A DNA stretch of 64,000 nucleotides, from NCBI RefSeq assembly GCF_003762835.1, contig NZ_RJWA01000002.1, positions 927,283-991,282 of the forward strand. The letters are read 5' to 3'. The notes under the pieces were generated by a model. It did no database searches. It was not told where the DNA came from and saw nothing but the letters and a program-made list of their open reading frames with translations. This document shows, piece by piece, positions 19,095-28,846 of this stretch. A program made the position numbers and the translations under genes. The DNA comes from Micromonospora sp. HM5-17. GTDB lineage: Bacteria > Actinomycetota > Actinomycetes > Mycobacteriales > Micromonosporaceae. Position 1 is the stretch's first letter; every line of letters starts with the position of its first letter.

Positions 19095-21035
19095 GTGGCA
19101 CCACCTCAGGGACAGATGCGGCCCGGGCGGCAGCTCGCCGTACTCGGGTTGATCTTCACCGTCCTCTACCTTCTGGTGTTCTTCGGGGCAGATGCCAAGG
19201 GCAGCTGGACGGACCGGCTCCAGCCGAAGCTCGGCTTGGACCTCGTCGGCGGGACTCGGCAGACCCTGGAGGCGGTCACAATGGCCAGCGGCCAGGCGCC
19301 GTCGGCCGAGGCGCTGGAGCGGGCACGGGAGATCATCCAGGCCCGGGTCGACAGCCGAGGCGTCGCCGAGGCCGAAGTGGTCACCGACGGCAACCGGAAC
19401 ATCGTGATCTCGGTTCCCGGGACGAACGCCGACCTCAGCGGTATCGGCACCCCGGCCGAGCTGCGCTTCCGCAAGGTGCTCAAGTCCACCGACGGTGGCG
19501 GCCCGACCAGCTCCCCGACACCGGGGGCCTCCGCCACCCCGTCCGCCAGCCCGTCTCCCGGGGCCAGTGCCTCACCGTCGGCGGGTGCCCCGCCGTCCGG
19601 TAGCCCGAGCAGTGCGGCTGCCACCGCGTCGCCGAGTTCCGGCGGCCAGGGCGGCGGCGCGCCGGCGTCCCCGACGCCGACCCCGAGTGCGTCCGCCACC
19701 CCGACCCCGAGCACGTCGGGGAGCCCGGCGCCGACCCCGTCCGCCAGCCCGGTCGTGGATCCGGCCAACCAGACCCTCGAGGAGCAGCGGGCCGCGGTGG
19801 AGCGGAAGGTCGGCGCCGAGGCGTGGTCGGCGGCGAACGGGCTCCAGGCCCCGGCGGACTTCAGCACCGACGCGGCGCTCGCCGAGAAGCTCAAGCCGTT
19901 CGCGGACCTGACGCCGGAGGAGATCGCGGTCCTGCCCCCGAACATCCAGTACAACGTCCCCACCATCACCTGCGAGAAGCTCGACCAGCGTCCGCCCGGT
20001 TCGATCAAGGACGAGAAGCAGCAGGCCGTGGCGTGCGAGCTCGGCCAGGTGAAGCATTTCCTCGACGTCGCCAAGGTCCTCGGTACCGACGTCGCCGACG
20101 CCGACGGCGTGCTCGACCAGAGCACCAGCCAGTGGGTGGTCAGCCTGGAGTTCACCGGTGACGGGCAGAAGAAGTGGACCGCCCTGACCCGGGAGGCCTA
20201 CAACAACGAGGGTGGGGCCTGCGACCAGGCGGCGCTCGGCAACGAGGGCCGGTGCAAGGTGGCCGTGGTCTTGGACAACGACGTCATCTCCGCGCCGGAG
20301 ATCCAGGGTGTCCTCACCGGCAACTCGCAGATCAGCGGTAACTTCACCGCCGCCTCCGCCAACGAGCTGGCCAGCCAGCTCCGCTACGGCGCCCTGCCGT
20401 TGACCTTCAAGCCGCAGGAGGCGCAGAACATCACCGCCACCCTCGGCACCGAGCACCTGCGGGCCGGTCTCCTCGCCGCCGGGATCGGCATGCTGCTGGT
20501 GGTCATCTACGCGTTCTTCTACTACCGCCTGCTCGGTTCGGTGATCTTCCTGAGCCTGCTCCTCTCCGGCCTGCTGGTCTTCGGCGCGCTGGTGGTGCTC
20601 GGTCGGCAGATCGGCTTCACCCTGACCCTCGCCGGAATCGCCGGCTTCATCGTCTCGCTCGGTGTCGCCGCCGACTCCTTCGTCATCTACTTCGAACGCC
20701 TGAAGGACGAGATCCGGGAGGGTCGGAGCCCGCGCAGCGCGGTACCCCGGGCCTGGGCACGGGCCCGCCGGACCATCATCTCGGCGAACGCCATCTCGAT
20801 CATGGCGGCAGTGGTGCTCTACCTCGTCTCGGTCGGCACGGTGCAGGGCTTCGCCTTCGCACTCGGCCTGGCCACCATCCTCGACCTGGTCGTCGTCTTC
20901 CTGTTCCGGCACCCGATCATGACGCTGTTCGCGCGTACCCCGGCGTTCCTGTCACCGCGGGTCAGCGGGCTCGGCCGCGCGATACAGCGGGACGACGAGC
21001 CGCAGCCCGGCAAGCCGCGCGTGAAGGAGGCCTGA
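19095..21035 (+). CDS. secD: Protein translocase subunit SecD with a Ser/Pro/Thr-rich insert
   Basis: 646 residues. It uses the proton gradient to help pull preproteins out of SecYEG. TM1 (LAVLGLIFTVLYLLVFF) is followed by the LGLDLVGGTR motif. A large extracytoplasmic P1 domain precedes five C-terminal helices with AGIAGFIVSLGVAADSFVIYFERLKDE. Residues about 134-221 form a low-complexity stretch of PTPSAS-like repeats within P1, longer than in most SecD proteins and possibly O-glycosylated outside the cell. GTG 19095 has GGGAG upstream. One base separates its stop from secF. Confidence 0.96.
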   Translation: MAPPQGQMRPGRQLAVLGLIFTVLYLLVFFGADAKGSWTDRLQPKLGLDLVGGTRQTLEAVTMASGQAPSAEALERAREIIQARVDSRGVAEAEVVTDGNRNIVISVPGTNADLSGIGTPAELRFRKVLKSTDGGGPTSSPTPGASATPSASPSPGASASPSAGAPPSGSPSSAAATASPSSGGQGGGAPASPTPTPSASATPTPSTSGSPAPTPSASPVVDPANQTLEEQRAAVERKVGAEAWSAANGLQAPADFSTDAALAEKLKPFADLTPEEIAVLPPNIQYNVPTITCEKLDQRPPGSIKDEKQQAVACELGQVKHFLDVAKVLGTDVADADGVLDQSTSQWVVSLEFTGDGQKKWTALTREAYNNEGGACDQAALGNEGRCKVAVVLDNDVISAPEIQGVLTGNSQISGNFTAASANELASQLRYGALPLTFKPQEAQNITATLGTEHLRAGLLAAGIGMLLVVIYAFFYYRLLGSVIFLSLLLSGLLVFGALVVLGRQIGFTLTLAGIAGFIVSLGVAADSFVIYFERLKDEIREGRSPRSAVPRAWARARRTIISANAISIMAAVVLYLVSVGTVQGFAFALGLATILDLVVVFLFRHPIMTLFARTPAFLSPRVSGLGRAIQRDDEPQPGKPRVKEA

Positions 21036-21036
21036 G

Positions 21037-22251
21037 ATGAGCCGGAGTGGTCTTGCCAGCCGCCTGTACCGCGGTGAAGCCGGTCTCGAGATCGTCCCCA
21101 AGCGCCGGCTCTGGTTCGCCATCTCCGGCGGCCTGGTGCTGCTGGCGGTGCTGAGCGTCGTTCTCCAGGGCTTCAGTCTGGGGATCGAGTTCAAGGGCGG
21201 CAACGAGTTCCAGGTGCCGACCAGCGTCGGCACCATGCAGCGGGCCGAGGATGCGCTGCAAGCCGCCCTCGCCGACGAGTCGACGCCGGACGGCCCGGCC
21301 GAGGTGGTGTCGAGCCAGCGGGTCGGCGACGCGACGTACCTGTTCCGGACGACCCCGCTCGACCAGGAGCAGGCCGACAAGGTCCGGGGCGAGATCGCCC
21401 AGGAGCTGGGCATCCAGGTTGACGAGGTCAGTGACAACCGGGTCAGCGCCGCCTGGGGTAGCCAGGTCACCGAGCGGGCCCTGATCGGTTTGCTGATCTT
21501 CGTGGCGCTGGTCACCGCGTACCTCGTGATCCGCTTCGAGCTGCGGATGGCGATCGCCGCCATCATGGGTCTGGCGCTCAACCTGGTGCTCACCGCGGGG
21601 GTCTACTCGGCGACCGGGTTCGAGGTCACCCCCTCGACCATCGTCGGCTTCCTGACCATCCTCGGTTTCGCCCTGTACGACACGGTCGTGGTCTTCGACA
21701 AGATCCAGGAGAACACCCGGGGCATCACCGCGGGCACCACCCAGACGTACGCCGAGGCGGCCAACCTGGCCCTGAACCAGACCCTGATGCGGTCGATCAA
21801 CACCTCGGTCGTCGCGTTGCTGCCCGTCGGCGGTCTGCTCTTCATCGGCGCGGGCCTCCTCGGTGCCGGCACCCTGAAGGACCTTGGTCTGGTGCTCTTT
21901 GTCGGTATGGCCGCGGCGTTCTTCTCGTCGATCTTCCTGGCGACGCCGCTGCTGGTGACGCTCAAGGAGCAGGAGCCGAGGATCAAGTCGCACACCCAGC
22001 GCGTCATCGCCCGCCGGGCGACCGGAGGCCGCGACGGGGCGGCGCAGCGACGGCCCGGTCAGCCCCGGCCGGGCGCCTCCGCCGACTCGTCCACCGAGCA
22101 GGCGGAGGAGGCCACCGCCTCGGCCGACGCGGAACGCGCCGCGCTCGCGGGTGCGGCGCCCAAGGTGGGGGCCCGGCCAGCCGGAGGCAAGCGTTCGGGC
22201 TCGCGTGGCGGTCGTTCCGGTGGAAACCGGCCCGGCGGCAAGCGTCGCTGA
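21037..22251 (+). CDS. secF: Protein translocase subunit SecF
   Basis: 404 residues. Six membrane helices with FSLGIEFKGGNEFQV after TM1 and the TM4 region LGFALYDTVVVFDKIQEN are characteristic. Partner of SecD. After the last helix, from about residue 325, there is an 80-residue Arg/Gly/Ala-rich basic cytoplasmic tail ending RSGGNRPGGKRR. A tail this long is seen in actinobacterial SecF and may touch ribosomes or nucleic acid, which is inference. ATG one base after the secD stop. Confidence 0.96.
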   Translation: MSRSGLASRLYRGEAGLEIVPKRRLWFAISGGLVLLAVLSVVLQGFSLGIEFKGGNEFQVPTSVGTMQRAEDALQAALADESTPDGPAEVVSSQRVGDATYLFRTTPLDQEQADKVRGEIAQELGIQVDEVSDNRVSAAWGSQVTERALIGLLIFVALVTAYLVIRFELRMAIAAIMGLALNLVLTAGVYSATGFEVTPSTIVGFLTILGFALYDTVVVFDKIQENTRGITAGTTQTYAEAANLALNQTLMRSINTSVVALLPVGGLLFIGAGLLGAGTLKDLGLVLFVGMAAAFFSSIFLATPLLVTLKEQEPRIKSHTQRVIARRATGGRDGAAQRRPGQPRPGASADSSTEQAEEATASADAERAALAGAAPKVGARPAGGKRSGSRGGRSGGNRPGGKRR

Positions 22252-22330
22252 GCCACCCAGGGCGACGGCGTTTCACGCCGCACCACACCCGGCGGGCCCT
22301 CGCCGGGGAGACAGGCGATGAACGGAGATC

Positions 22331-22363
22331 GAGGCGTCCGCCGGGTTGACCGGCGGACGCCTC
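22331..22363 (+). terminator. 14-bp perfect hairpin between secF and apt
   Basis: GAGGCGTCCGCCGG (22331-22344), loop GTTGA, then its exact complement (22350-22363). No T-run follows, which is normal for high-GC actinobacterial terminators. It ends only 18 bases before the apt start codon. It may end secDF transcripts, or fold in the apt 5' leader just ahead of the AAAGGA ribosome binding site. Confidence 0.7.
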
Positions 22364-22381
22364 CGTTCGAAAGGACACACC

Positions 22382-22945
22382 GTGACGGAGACGCCCACCG
22401 AGGTACGTGGTGACAGCGGCCCGCTGACCGCGCAGTTGGTGGCCAGCCGGGTGCTGGACGTACCCGACTTCCCCAAACCGGGCATCGTCTTCAAGGACCT
22501 CATGCCGCTCTTCGCCGACGGGGCGGCGTTCCGGGCGGTGGTCGACGAGATCGTCGACCACCACGGTCGGGACTCGTTCGACGTGGTCGTCGGAATCGAG
22601 GCCCGTGGCTTCGTGGTGGCGGCCGCGATCGCGTACGCGGCCGGGGTCGGCGTGGTGCCGGTGCGCAAGGCCGGCAAGCTGCCCCGAGCCGCCTACGCTG
22701 CCTCCTACGCCCTGGAGTACGGCGAGGCGACGCTCGAGGTGCACCAGGACGCCTTCACCGCCGGGCACCGGGTGCTGGTGGTCGACGACGTCCTCGCGAC
22801 CGGCGGGACGGCCAAGGCCACGCTCGAGCTGGTCGAGCGGGCCGGCGGCACGGTCGCGGGCTTCACCGTTCTGCTGGAGCTCGGCTTCCTGAAGGGACGG
22901 GAGCGACTGGCACCACAGCCGGTTCACGCCCTCCTGACCGTTTGA
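22382..22945 (+). CDS. apt: Adenine phosphoribosyltransferase
   Basis: 187 residues. Converts adenine plus PRPP to AMP in purine salvage. The PRPP-binding motif is VVDDVLATGGTA. The family N-terminal segment VPDFPKPGIVFKDLMPLFAD and the hood/flexible-loop region KAGKLPRAAYAASY are also present. GTG 22382 follows AAAGGA. It is followed by relA, the conserved actinobacterial order. Confidence 0.95.
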   Translation: MTETPTEVRGDSGPLTAQLVASRVLDVPDFPKPGIVFKDLMPLFADGAAFRAVVDEIVDHHGRDSFDVVVGIEARGFVVAAAIAYAAGVGVVPVRKAGKLPRAAYAASYALEYGEATLEVHQDAFTAGHRVLVVDDVLATGGTAKATLELVERAGGTVAGFTVLLELGFLKGRERLAPQPVHALLTV

Positions 22946-23115
22946 TCCGTCCCTGCCCGCCTCGACCGGCCCGTACGTCCGGAGGACGGTCGCCGGGCCG
23001 GTGAGCCGGGTACGATTTTCGTTCGTGGTCGGACGCCATGCCTGCGTCCGGCTGGCGCGGGACGGGACCGACCGGCTACGGTCGGCTCATTCCCGGCGAG
23101 GTGGTGAGGAGGCCG

Positions 23116-25671
23116 GTGTCCCACGATGTCGCCCCTCCGGCGGAGGGTACGGTGCGTCCCAGCAACCAGGCTGATGGTCCTACCAACGCCGTGACCAGCG
23201 CGGACGGTAACGTGACGCCGGCGCCCGGCGCCGTGTCGCCCGGGGCCGGTGGTGCCAACGGTGTCGGCGGTACCGCTGTCGGGCAGGGTGCGGCCCCGGT
23301 CAGCCCTGCCCCGGCCGGTCCGACGGCGAGCAGGCCCGGCCCGGCGGCCGTGGGCGGCCGCTCCGGCGGCCCGGGCGGCACCGGGTCCGCATCCACGTCC
23401 GGCTTCGCCCTGGCCAACGCCCCCACCGGCCGACGGGTCCGCGCCCGGCTCGCCCGGTTCAACGCGCCCTGGCAGACACCGCAGGTCAGCGAGGTGTTGG
23501 AGCCGCTGATCGCGACCCACCGGGCGTCCCACCCCAAGGCCGACGCCCGGCTGCTCCAGCGCGCCTTCGACACGGCCGCCCGGTGGCACTCCGGGCAGTA
23601 CCGCAAGTCCGGTGACCCGTACATCACGCACCCGCTGGCGGTCGCCACCATCCTGGCCAACCTGGGGATGGACACCACCACCCTGGTCGCGGCCCTGCTG
23701 CACGACACCATCGAGGACACCGACTACACCCTGGACCAGATGCGTGCCGAGTTCGGCGCCGAGGTCGCCCTGCTGGTCGACGGTGTCACCAAGCTCGACA
23801 AGGTGAAGCTCGGCGACGCGGCCAAGGCCGAGACCATCCGCAAGATGGTCGTCGCGATGGCCAAGGATCCCCGGGTCCTGGTGATCAAGCTGGCCGACCG
23901 GCTGCACAACATGCGTACGCTGACCTTCCTTCCCCTGGCGAAGCGGGAGCAGAAGGCCAAGGAGACCCTGGAGATCCTCGCCCCGCTGGCACACCGGCTG
24001 GGGATGAACACGATCAAGTGGGAGTTGGAGGACCTGGCCTTCGCCAACCTCTTCCCCAAGCGGTACGAGGAGATCAACCGGCTGATCGGCGAGCACCAGC
24101 CGCAGCGTGAGGCGCTGCTGCGGCAGGTGACGCAGAAGGTCCAGGTCGACCTTCGGGCAGCCAAGATCAAGGCGGAGGTCACCGGCCGGCCGAAGCACCT
24201 CTACTCGATCTACCAGAAGATGATCGTCCGGGGCCGGGACTTCAACGACATCTACGACCTGGTCGGGGTCCGGATCCTGGTCGACACGGTGCGCGACTGC
24301 TATGCGGCACTCGGGGTGATCCACGCGAACTGGCAGCCGGTGCCGGGCCGGTTCAAGGACTACATCGCAATGCCGAAGTTCAACATGTACCAGTCGCTGC
24401 ACACCACGGTGATCGGCCCGACGGGCAAGCCGGTGGAGATGCAGATCCGCACGTACGCGATGCACCGTACGGCGGAGTTCGGCATCGCCGCGCACTGGAA
24501 GTACAAGGAGAAGAAGGGCGAGACGGTCGTCGGCCCGCCGGCCCACATCGACGAGATGACGTGGCTGCGGCAGCTGCTGGACTGGCAGCGGGAGGCGGCG
24601 GACCCGAGTGAGTTCCTGGACGCGCTCCGGTTCGACCTCTCCAGCCAGGAGGTCTACGTCTTCACCCCGAAGGGGGACGTGATCCCGTTGCCGACCGGCT
24701 CCACGCCGGTGGACTTCGCCTACGCCGTACACACCGAGGTGGGGCACAAGTGCATCGGCGCCCGGGTGAACGGCAAGCTGGTACCGCTGGAGTCGACGCT
24801 CTCCAACGGCGACGTCATCGAGATCTTCACCTCGAAGTCCGACACCGCCGGGCCGAGCCAGGACTGGCTGGGCTTCGTCAAGAGCCCGCGGGCCCGGACG
24901 AAGATCCGGCAGTACTTCAACAAGGAGCGCCGCGAGGAGGCGATCGAGGCCGGCAAGGACGCGATCGTCAAGGCGATGCGCAAGCAGGGCATGCCGTTGC
25001 AGCGGATGCTCACGCACGACAACCTGATGACGATCGCCCGGGACCTGCACCTGGCCGACGTCGCCTCGCTCTACGCGGCGGTCGGCGACAGTCAGGTCTC
25101 GGCGCAGTCCGTGGTGCAGAAGCTGATGGCGGGGTACGGCGGCGAGGAGGGCGCGGCCGAGGACCTCGCCGAGACCGCCGTCGCCACCCGTCCGCCGCGC
25201 CGTACCGGCACCGGCGGTGATCCGGGTGTGGTGGTCCGGGGGGTCAGCGACGTCTGGATCAAGCTCGCCCGGTGTTGCACCCCGGTCCCGCCCGACTCGG
25301 TCTTCGGCTTCGTGACCCGCTCCGGCGGGGTGAGCGTGCACCGGGACGACTGCGCGAACGCGGAGAACCTGCGGGTGCAGAGCGAGCGCATCGTCGAGGT
25401 GAGCTGGCGGCTCACCTCGGCCTCAACCTTCCTGGTCTCGATCCAGGTGGAGGCGCTCGACCGGCACAAGCTGTTGGCCGACGTCACCCGGGTCCTCTCC
25501 GACGAGCGGGTCAACATCCTCTCGGCGACCGTCACCACCACCCGGGACCGGGTGGCGGTGAGCCGGTTCAGCTTCGAGATGGCCGACCCGAAGCACCTCG
25601 GGCACCTGCTCGCCGCGGTCCGTAAGGTCGACGGCGTTTTCGACGCGTACCGGGTCACCTCCGGGGCCTGA
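23116..25671 (+). CDS. relA: Bifunctional (p)ppGpp synthetase/hydrolase
   Basis: 851 residues. Makes and degrades the stringent-response alarmone. After a roughly 110-residue Gly/Ala/Pro-rich N-terminal extension come the HD hydrolase domain (HDTIEDT, His196-Asp197), the synthetase domain with [10 protein letters not shown] (about residue 412), a TGS domain ([17 protein letters not shown], from about 511), the Cys-containing CC region (LARCCTPV) and a C-terminal ACT domain. An intact HD motif plus RFKD marks the bifunctional Rel type. GTG 23116 follows AGGAGG at three bases; a longer start at 23038 lacks such support. Confidence 0.95.
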   Translation: MSHDVAPPAEGTVRPSNQADGPTNAVTSADGNVTPAPGAVSPGAGGANGVGGTAVGQGAAPVSPAPAGPTASRPGPAAVGGRSGGPGGTGSASTSGFALANAPTGRRVRARLARFNAPWQTPQVSEVLEPLIATHRASHPKADARLLQRAFDTAARWHSGQYRKSGDPYITHPLAVATILANLGMDTTTLVAALLHDTIEDTDYTLDQMRAEFGAEVALLVDGVTKLDKVKLGDAAKAETIRKMVVAMAKDPRVLVIKLADRLHNMRTLTFLPLAKREQKAKETLEILAPLAHRLGMNTIKWELEDLAFANLFPKRYEEINRLIGEHQPQREALLRQVTQKVQVDLRAAKIKAEVTGRPKHLYSIYQKMIVRGRDFNDIYDLVGVRILVDTVRDCYAALGVIHANWQPVPGRFKDYIAMPKFNMYQSLHTTVIGPTGKPVEMQIRTYAMHRTAEFGIAAHWKYKEKKGETVVGPPAHIDEMTWLRQLLDWQREAADPSEFLDALRFDLSSQEVYVFTPKGDVIPLPTGSTPVDFAYAVHTEVGHKCIGARVNGKLVPLESTLSNGDVIEIFTSKSDTAGPSQDWLGFVKSPRARTKIRQYFNKERREEAIEAGKDAIVKAMRKQGMPLQRMLTHDNLMTIARDLHLADVASLYAAVGDSQVSAQSVVQKLMAGYGGEEGAAEDLAETAVATRPPRRTGTGGDPGVVVRGVSDVWIKLARCCTPVPPDSVFGFVTRSGGVSVHRDDCANAENLRVQSERIVEVSWRLTSASTFLVSIQVEALDRHKLLADVTRVLSDERVNILSATVTTTRDRVAVSRFSFEMADPKHLGHLLAAVRKVDGVFDAYRVTSGA

Positions 25672-25826
25672 CCGGGCCGGCGGCGTACGGCCGGACCACC
25701 CGGCCCGGCACCGGCCCGGGAGACCGGCCGCCTTCCGGGCGGGGCGGAACGAGCGATGCCGTCATCCCGCCGCTGTGGCGACCCCGGGCCAGGCCTCCGT
25801 CCGCCCACAAACTCCGCCCACAAACG

Positions 25827-25859
25827 ACGAGCGTCCGTCGCGACGCGACGGACGCTCGT
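25827..25859. terminator. Bidirectional 15-bp hairpin between relA and the cyclophilin gene
   Basis: ACGAGCGTCCGTCGC (25827-25841), loop GAC, then the exact complement (25845-25859). Perfect 15-bp stem placed between two convergent genes, 13 bases after the end of the minus-strand gene. It should stop transcription from both sides. Confidence 0.85.
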
Positions 25860-25872
25860 GCCGAGCTGCCGG

Positions 25873-26700
25873 TCAGCCGACCGGGGCGCTCATGGTGAGG
25901 CTCTTGATCACAACTTCCTTCTTCGGGTGGCCACCGCCGGCCTGGTTGGCGAAGGCGCCGTCGTCACCGGCCGCGCCGACCTGGGCGACCAGATCCAGAC
26001 CCTGGGTCACGGTGCCGAGCACGGTGTACGAGGCGGGGAGCTGGGAGTCACCGTAGACGATGAAGAACTGGCTGCCGGTGCTCGATGGGCCGGAGTTGGC
26101 CATCGCGATGATGCCGGCGGGGTAGGGCGGCCGCTTGTCCGTCGGCAGGTTCTCCTCGGCGAACCGGTACGCCGGGCCGCCGGTGCCGTCGGTCTCCTTC
26201 CACTTGCTGTCGGCCGTGACGCTCGGGTCGCCGCACTGGAGCACCTGGATCCCCTGGGTCACCAGCCGGTGGCACTTGGTGTTGTCGAAGAACTTCTTCT
26301 CGGCCAGGTGGGTGAAGCTGGCCGCCGTGCACGGTACGTCGCGCAGGTTCAGCTTCGCCGTGATCTGGCCGAGGTTGGTGTCGATCGTCATGATCTGGCT
26401 GCCGGTGTTCTTGACCGTGGTCGGCGGCAGCCCGACGTCCTTGATCGTCTCGGTGCGCTGGTCGGCCGGGATCTCGGTCCAGGAGCAGGTGGTCGTGCCC
26501 GCCTCGTTCGTCGTCTGCTCGTCGTCACCGAGACTCACCACGAGCCACACCGTGCCGGCGACCACCAGCAGCAACGCCACGCCCGTCCCGATGGCGGCCT
26601 GCAGCCGACGGCGCCTGCGGGCCGCGGCGGCACGCTCGGCCATCTCCCGTTCCAGCTTTGCCCGCGCCGCGGCGCGCTGCCGCTCTCTGGTCGACGTCAC
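25873..26700 (-). CDS. Membrane-anchored cyclophilin-type peptidyl-prolyl isomerase
   Basis: 275 residues. A basic helical N-terminus (RERQRAAARAKLEREMAERAAAARRRRR) precedes one membrane helix (about 36-56), then an extracytoplasmic cyclophilin domain. Catalytic-type residues are kept: Arg145 in KCHRL and Gln155 in LQCGD. Cys143 and Cys156 could form a disulfide. Probably assists folding of exported proteins, fitting the nearby Sec genes. GTG 26700 follows AGGAGGAGCC. It corresponds in position to mycobacterial Rv2582. Its paralogue lies directly upstream. Confidence 0.9.
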   Translation of the reverse strand: MTSTRERQRAAARAKLEREMAERAAAARRRRRLQAAIGTGVALLLVVAGTVWLVVSLGDDEQTTNEAGTTTCSWTEIPADQRTETIKDVGLPPTTVKNTGSQIMTIDTNLGQITAKLNLRDVPCTAASFTHLAEKKFFDNTKCHRLVTQGIQVLQCGDPSVTADSKWKETDGTGGPAYRFAEENLPTDKRPPYPAGIIAMANSGPSSTGSQFFIVYGDSQLPASYTVLGTVTQGLDLVAQVGAAGDDGAFANQAGGGHPKKEVVIKSLTMSAPVG

Positions 26701-26768
26701 GGTGGCTCCTCCTGGACTATGTGCCGCACGCGGCTGGCCTGCCGCGGCTCGGTGGTCTGGGGGTGTTC

Positions 26769-27749
26769 TCAGGACTTCCCGGCGCCGGTCGGGCTGGCCG
26801 AGGGGGACGTCGTCGGTGTCGGCGTCGGGCTCGGCGGCGTCGCCGTCGGGCTGCCGGAGGACGGTTCACCGACGGTCAGGCTCTGGATGATCACGTCATG
26901 CTTCGGCTTCACCTTGGCGCCCGAACCATTGTCCACGGTTTCCATGGCGCCGATCTTTTTGATCACATCCATCCCCGACGTGACCTTGCCGACGATCGGG
27001 TAGATCGGATCGGCGGGACCGTAGTCCTTGAAGAAGATCAGGAACTGGCTGCCGTTGGAGCCGGGCGGGAAGCCCATCATGGCGACCGTGCCGGCCGGGT
27101 ACGCCGGCGGCGTACCGGCGGGGGCGGTGGCCGACGGGGTGGCGGTGGGGCTGGCCGACGGGCTCGCGGACGGGGTGGCGGTGGGGGTGGCCGCGCTCTC
27201 GGACGGGCTCGGCGTCGGCGCGGGCGGCACGTTCTCGTCGAAGAAGGTGTACGTCGGGCCGCCGAACCCGGTGCCGCTCGGGTCCCCGCAGCGCAGGGCG
27301 CCCTCGGTGGTGATCTCGTGGCACTTGGTGTTGTCGAAGAACTGCTGGCCGGCCAGGTAGGTGAAGCTGGCGCCGGCGCAGGGCGCGGCGGCCAGGTCGA
27401 GCTGCACCACCACCGGCTCGCCCTGGTTGGTGGTGATCGTCATCGGGCGGGTGCCGGTGGTCGGCAGGTCACGGGTTGGCGGGGTGCCGACCTCCTTGAG
27501 GTTCGTGTTCGCATTCGCGTCCTGCTTGGTCCAGGCGCAGATGTCCATCGCCGCGGGGTCGGCGGTGGGCTTGCGGTCGAAACCGCCGAGCGCCCAGAAC
27601 GAACCGAGCGCGATCAGCAGCAGTGCCACGGCGGAGCCGATGGCGGCTCGGAGCTGCCGCTTGCGGCGGGCGGCGGCCGCCCGCCGGGCCATCTGGCGTT
27701 CGAACTTGGCCCGCGCCAGTTTTCGCTGCCGGTCCTTGCTGGAAGCCAC
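26769..27749 (-). CDS. Second membrane-anchored cyclophilin-like protein, probably without isomerase activity
   Basis: 326 residues with the same layout as its neighbour: basic N-terminus, membrane helix (about 36-55), cyclophilin domain. It is clearly a tandem duplicate. The catalytic Arg is Glu145 (KCHEI) and the LQCGD glutamine is replaced (LRCGD), so isomerase activity is doubtful. A PTPSAS-rich linker of about 40 residues (174-216) is inserted in a loop where the neighbour has only PTDKRP, and the C-terminus has a similar tail. GTG 27749 follows GGGGAG. The longer open frame upstream has no binding site. Confidence 0.88.
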   Translation of the reverse strand: MASSKDRQRKLARAKFERQMARRAAAARRKRQLRAAIGSAVALLLIALGSFWALGGFDRKPTADPAAMDICAWTKQDANANTNLKEVGTPPTRDLPTTGTRPMTITTNQGEPVVVQLDLAAAPCAGASFTYLAGQQFFDNTKCHEITTEGALRCGDPSGTGFGGPTYTFFDENVPPAPTPSPSESAATPTATPSASPSASPTATPSATAPAGTPPAYPAGTVAMMGFPPGSNGSQFLIFFKDYGPADPIYPIVGKVTSGMDVIKKIGAMETVDNGSGAKVKPKHDVIIQSLTVGEPSSGSPTATPPSPTPTPTTSPSASPTGAGKS

Positions 27750-28039
27750 CCGTGCTCCCCTTTCCCTGTGCCGCTGGTCGTCGTCTGACCTCTGGTCGCC
27801 GTGCCCGGTGGTCGTCCGGCCGCGCGCGCTCCGCGGCTGCGGCGTCACGTGCGCCACGCCACACGCCCGCCAGAGTGTACGGGTACCGGCTGGAAAAGTG
27901 TTGTACGAGGTCACCCCGAAGCCATCGGAGATTATCACTGCCGATCCGGCGGCCTCCCGGGCCGGTGCGGATGGGCGCGTCGGTCCGGCGCGGGACGGAT
28001 AGGGTAGGCGGAGCCAACCGTGGAGTGAAGGGAGCGGAC

Positions 28040-28795
28040 GTGCTCGTCGCCGGCTTCCCCGCGGACGCCTTCGGCACCAACTGCTACGTGGTGGCCCCGG
28101 CGCCCGGGGAACAGTGTGTCGTGGTCGACCCCGGCATCGGGGTGCTGGAACGGCTCGACGCTGTGCTGGCGGAGCATCGGCTGCGGCCGGCCGCGGTGCT
28201 GCTGACCCACGGTCATCTTGATCACACCTTCTCGGTCGCGCCGGTCTGCGGCGCCCGGGGAATCACCACGTACGTGCATCCGGGCGACCGGGAGATGCTC
28301 GCGGACCCGGCCAAGGGGCTCTCCGCCGACCTCACCGCGCTCTTCAGCGGGCGGCTGCCGTACGCCGAGCCGGAGGACGTCGCCGAGCTGACCGACGGCA
28401 CCACGCTCAACCTGGCCGGGCTGGAGATCACTGTCGACCACGCTCCGGGCCATACCAGCGGGTCGGTGCTGTTCCGGCTGCCGCGCGCAGGCGCGGCTGT
28501 CCGGTCCGACCTGCCCCTTCCACCTGGCGTGGACTGGGCGGCGGAACAGATCTGCCTGGCGGGCGACGTGCTGTTCGCCGGGTCGATCGGCCGCACCGAC
28601 CTGCCGGGCGGCAGCCTGCCGGCGATGATGACGAGCCTGCGGGAGAAGATCCTCCCGCTCGCCGACGACACCGTCGTGCTGCCCGGCCACGGCCCCGCGA
28701 CCACCATCGGCCGCGAGCGGACGAGCAACCCGTACCTGGCCGAGGCCGCCGGCCTCGCCGGGCCGCGTGGGGCCGCGTCCACCCGAGGCTGGTAA
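28040..28795 (+). CDS. Metallo-beta-lactamase-fold hydrolase (glyoxalase II-like)
   Basis: 251 residues. The metal-binding HXHXDH motif reads THGHLDHT, with further ligands in DHAPGHTSGS, LAGDVLF and PGHGPATT. The fold and length fit glyoxalase II / hydroxyacylglutathione hydrolase-like enzymes. Actinobacteria lack glutathione, so a mycothiol-linked or other thioester substrate is inferred. GTG 28040 has AAGGGAG six bases upstream. A TAGGGT at 28000 could be a -10. Matches Rv2581c by position; hisS follows after 51 bases. Confidence 0.9.
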   Translation: MLVAGFPADAFGTNCYVVAPAPGEQCVVVDPGIGVLERLDAVLAEHRLRPAAVLLTHGHLDHTFSVAPVCGARGITTYVHPGDREMLADPAKGLSADLTALFSGRLPYAEPEDVAELTDGTTLNLAGLEITVDHAPGHTSGSVLFRLPRAGAAVRSDLPLPPGVDWAAEQICLAGDVLFAGSIGRTDLPGGSLPAMMTSLREKILPLADDTVVLPGHGPATTIGRERTSNPYLAEAAGLAGPRGAASTRGW

Positions 28796-28846
28796 TCCCC
28801 GCTCGCGCGCCCGATCGCGCGAGATCCGACAGGAGCACCGAGCATC

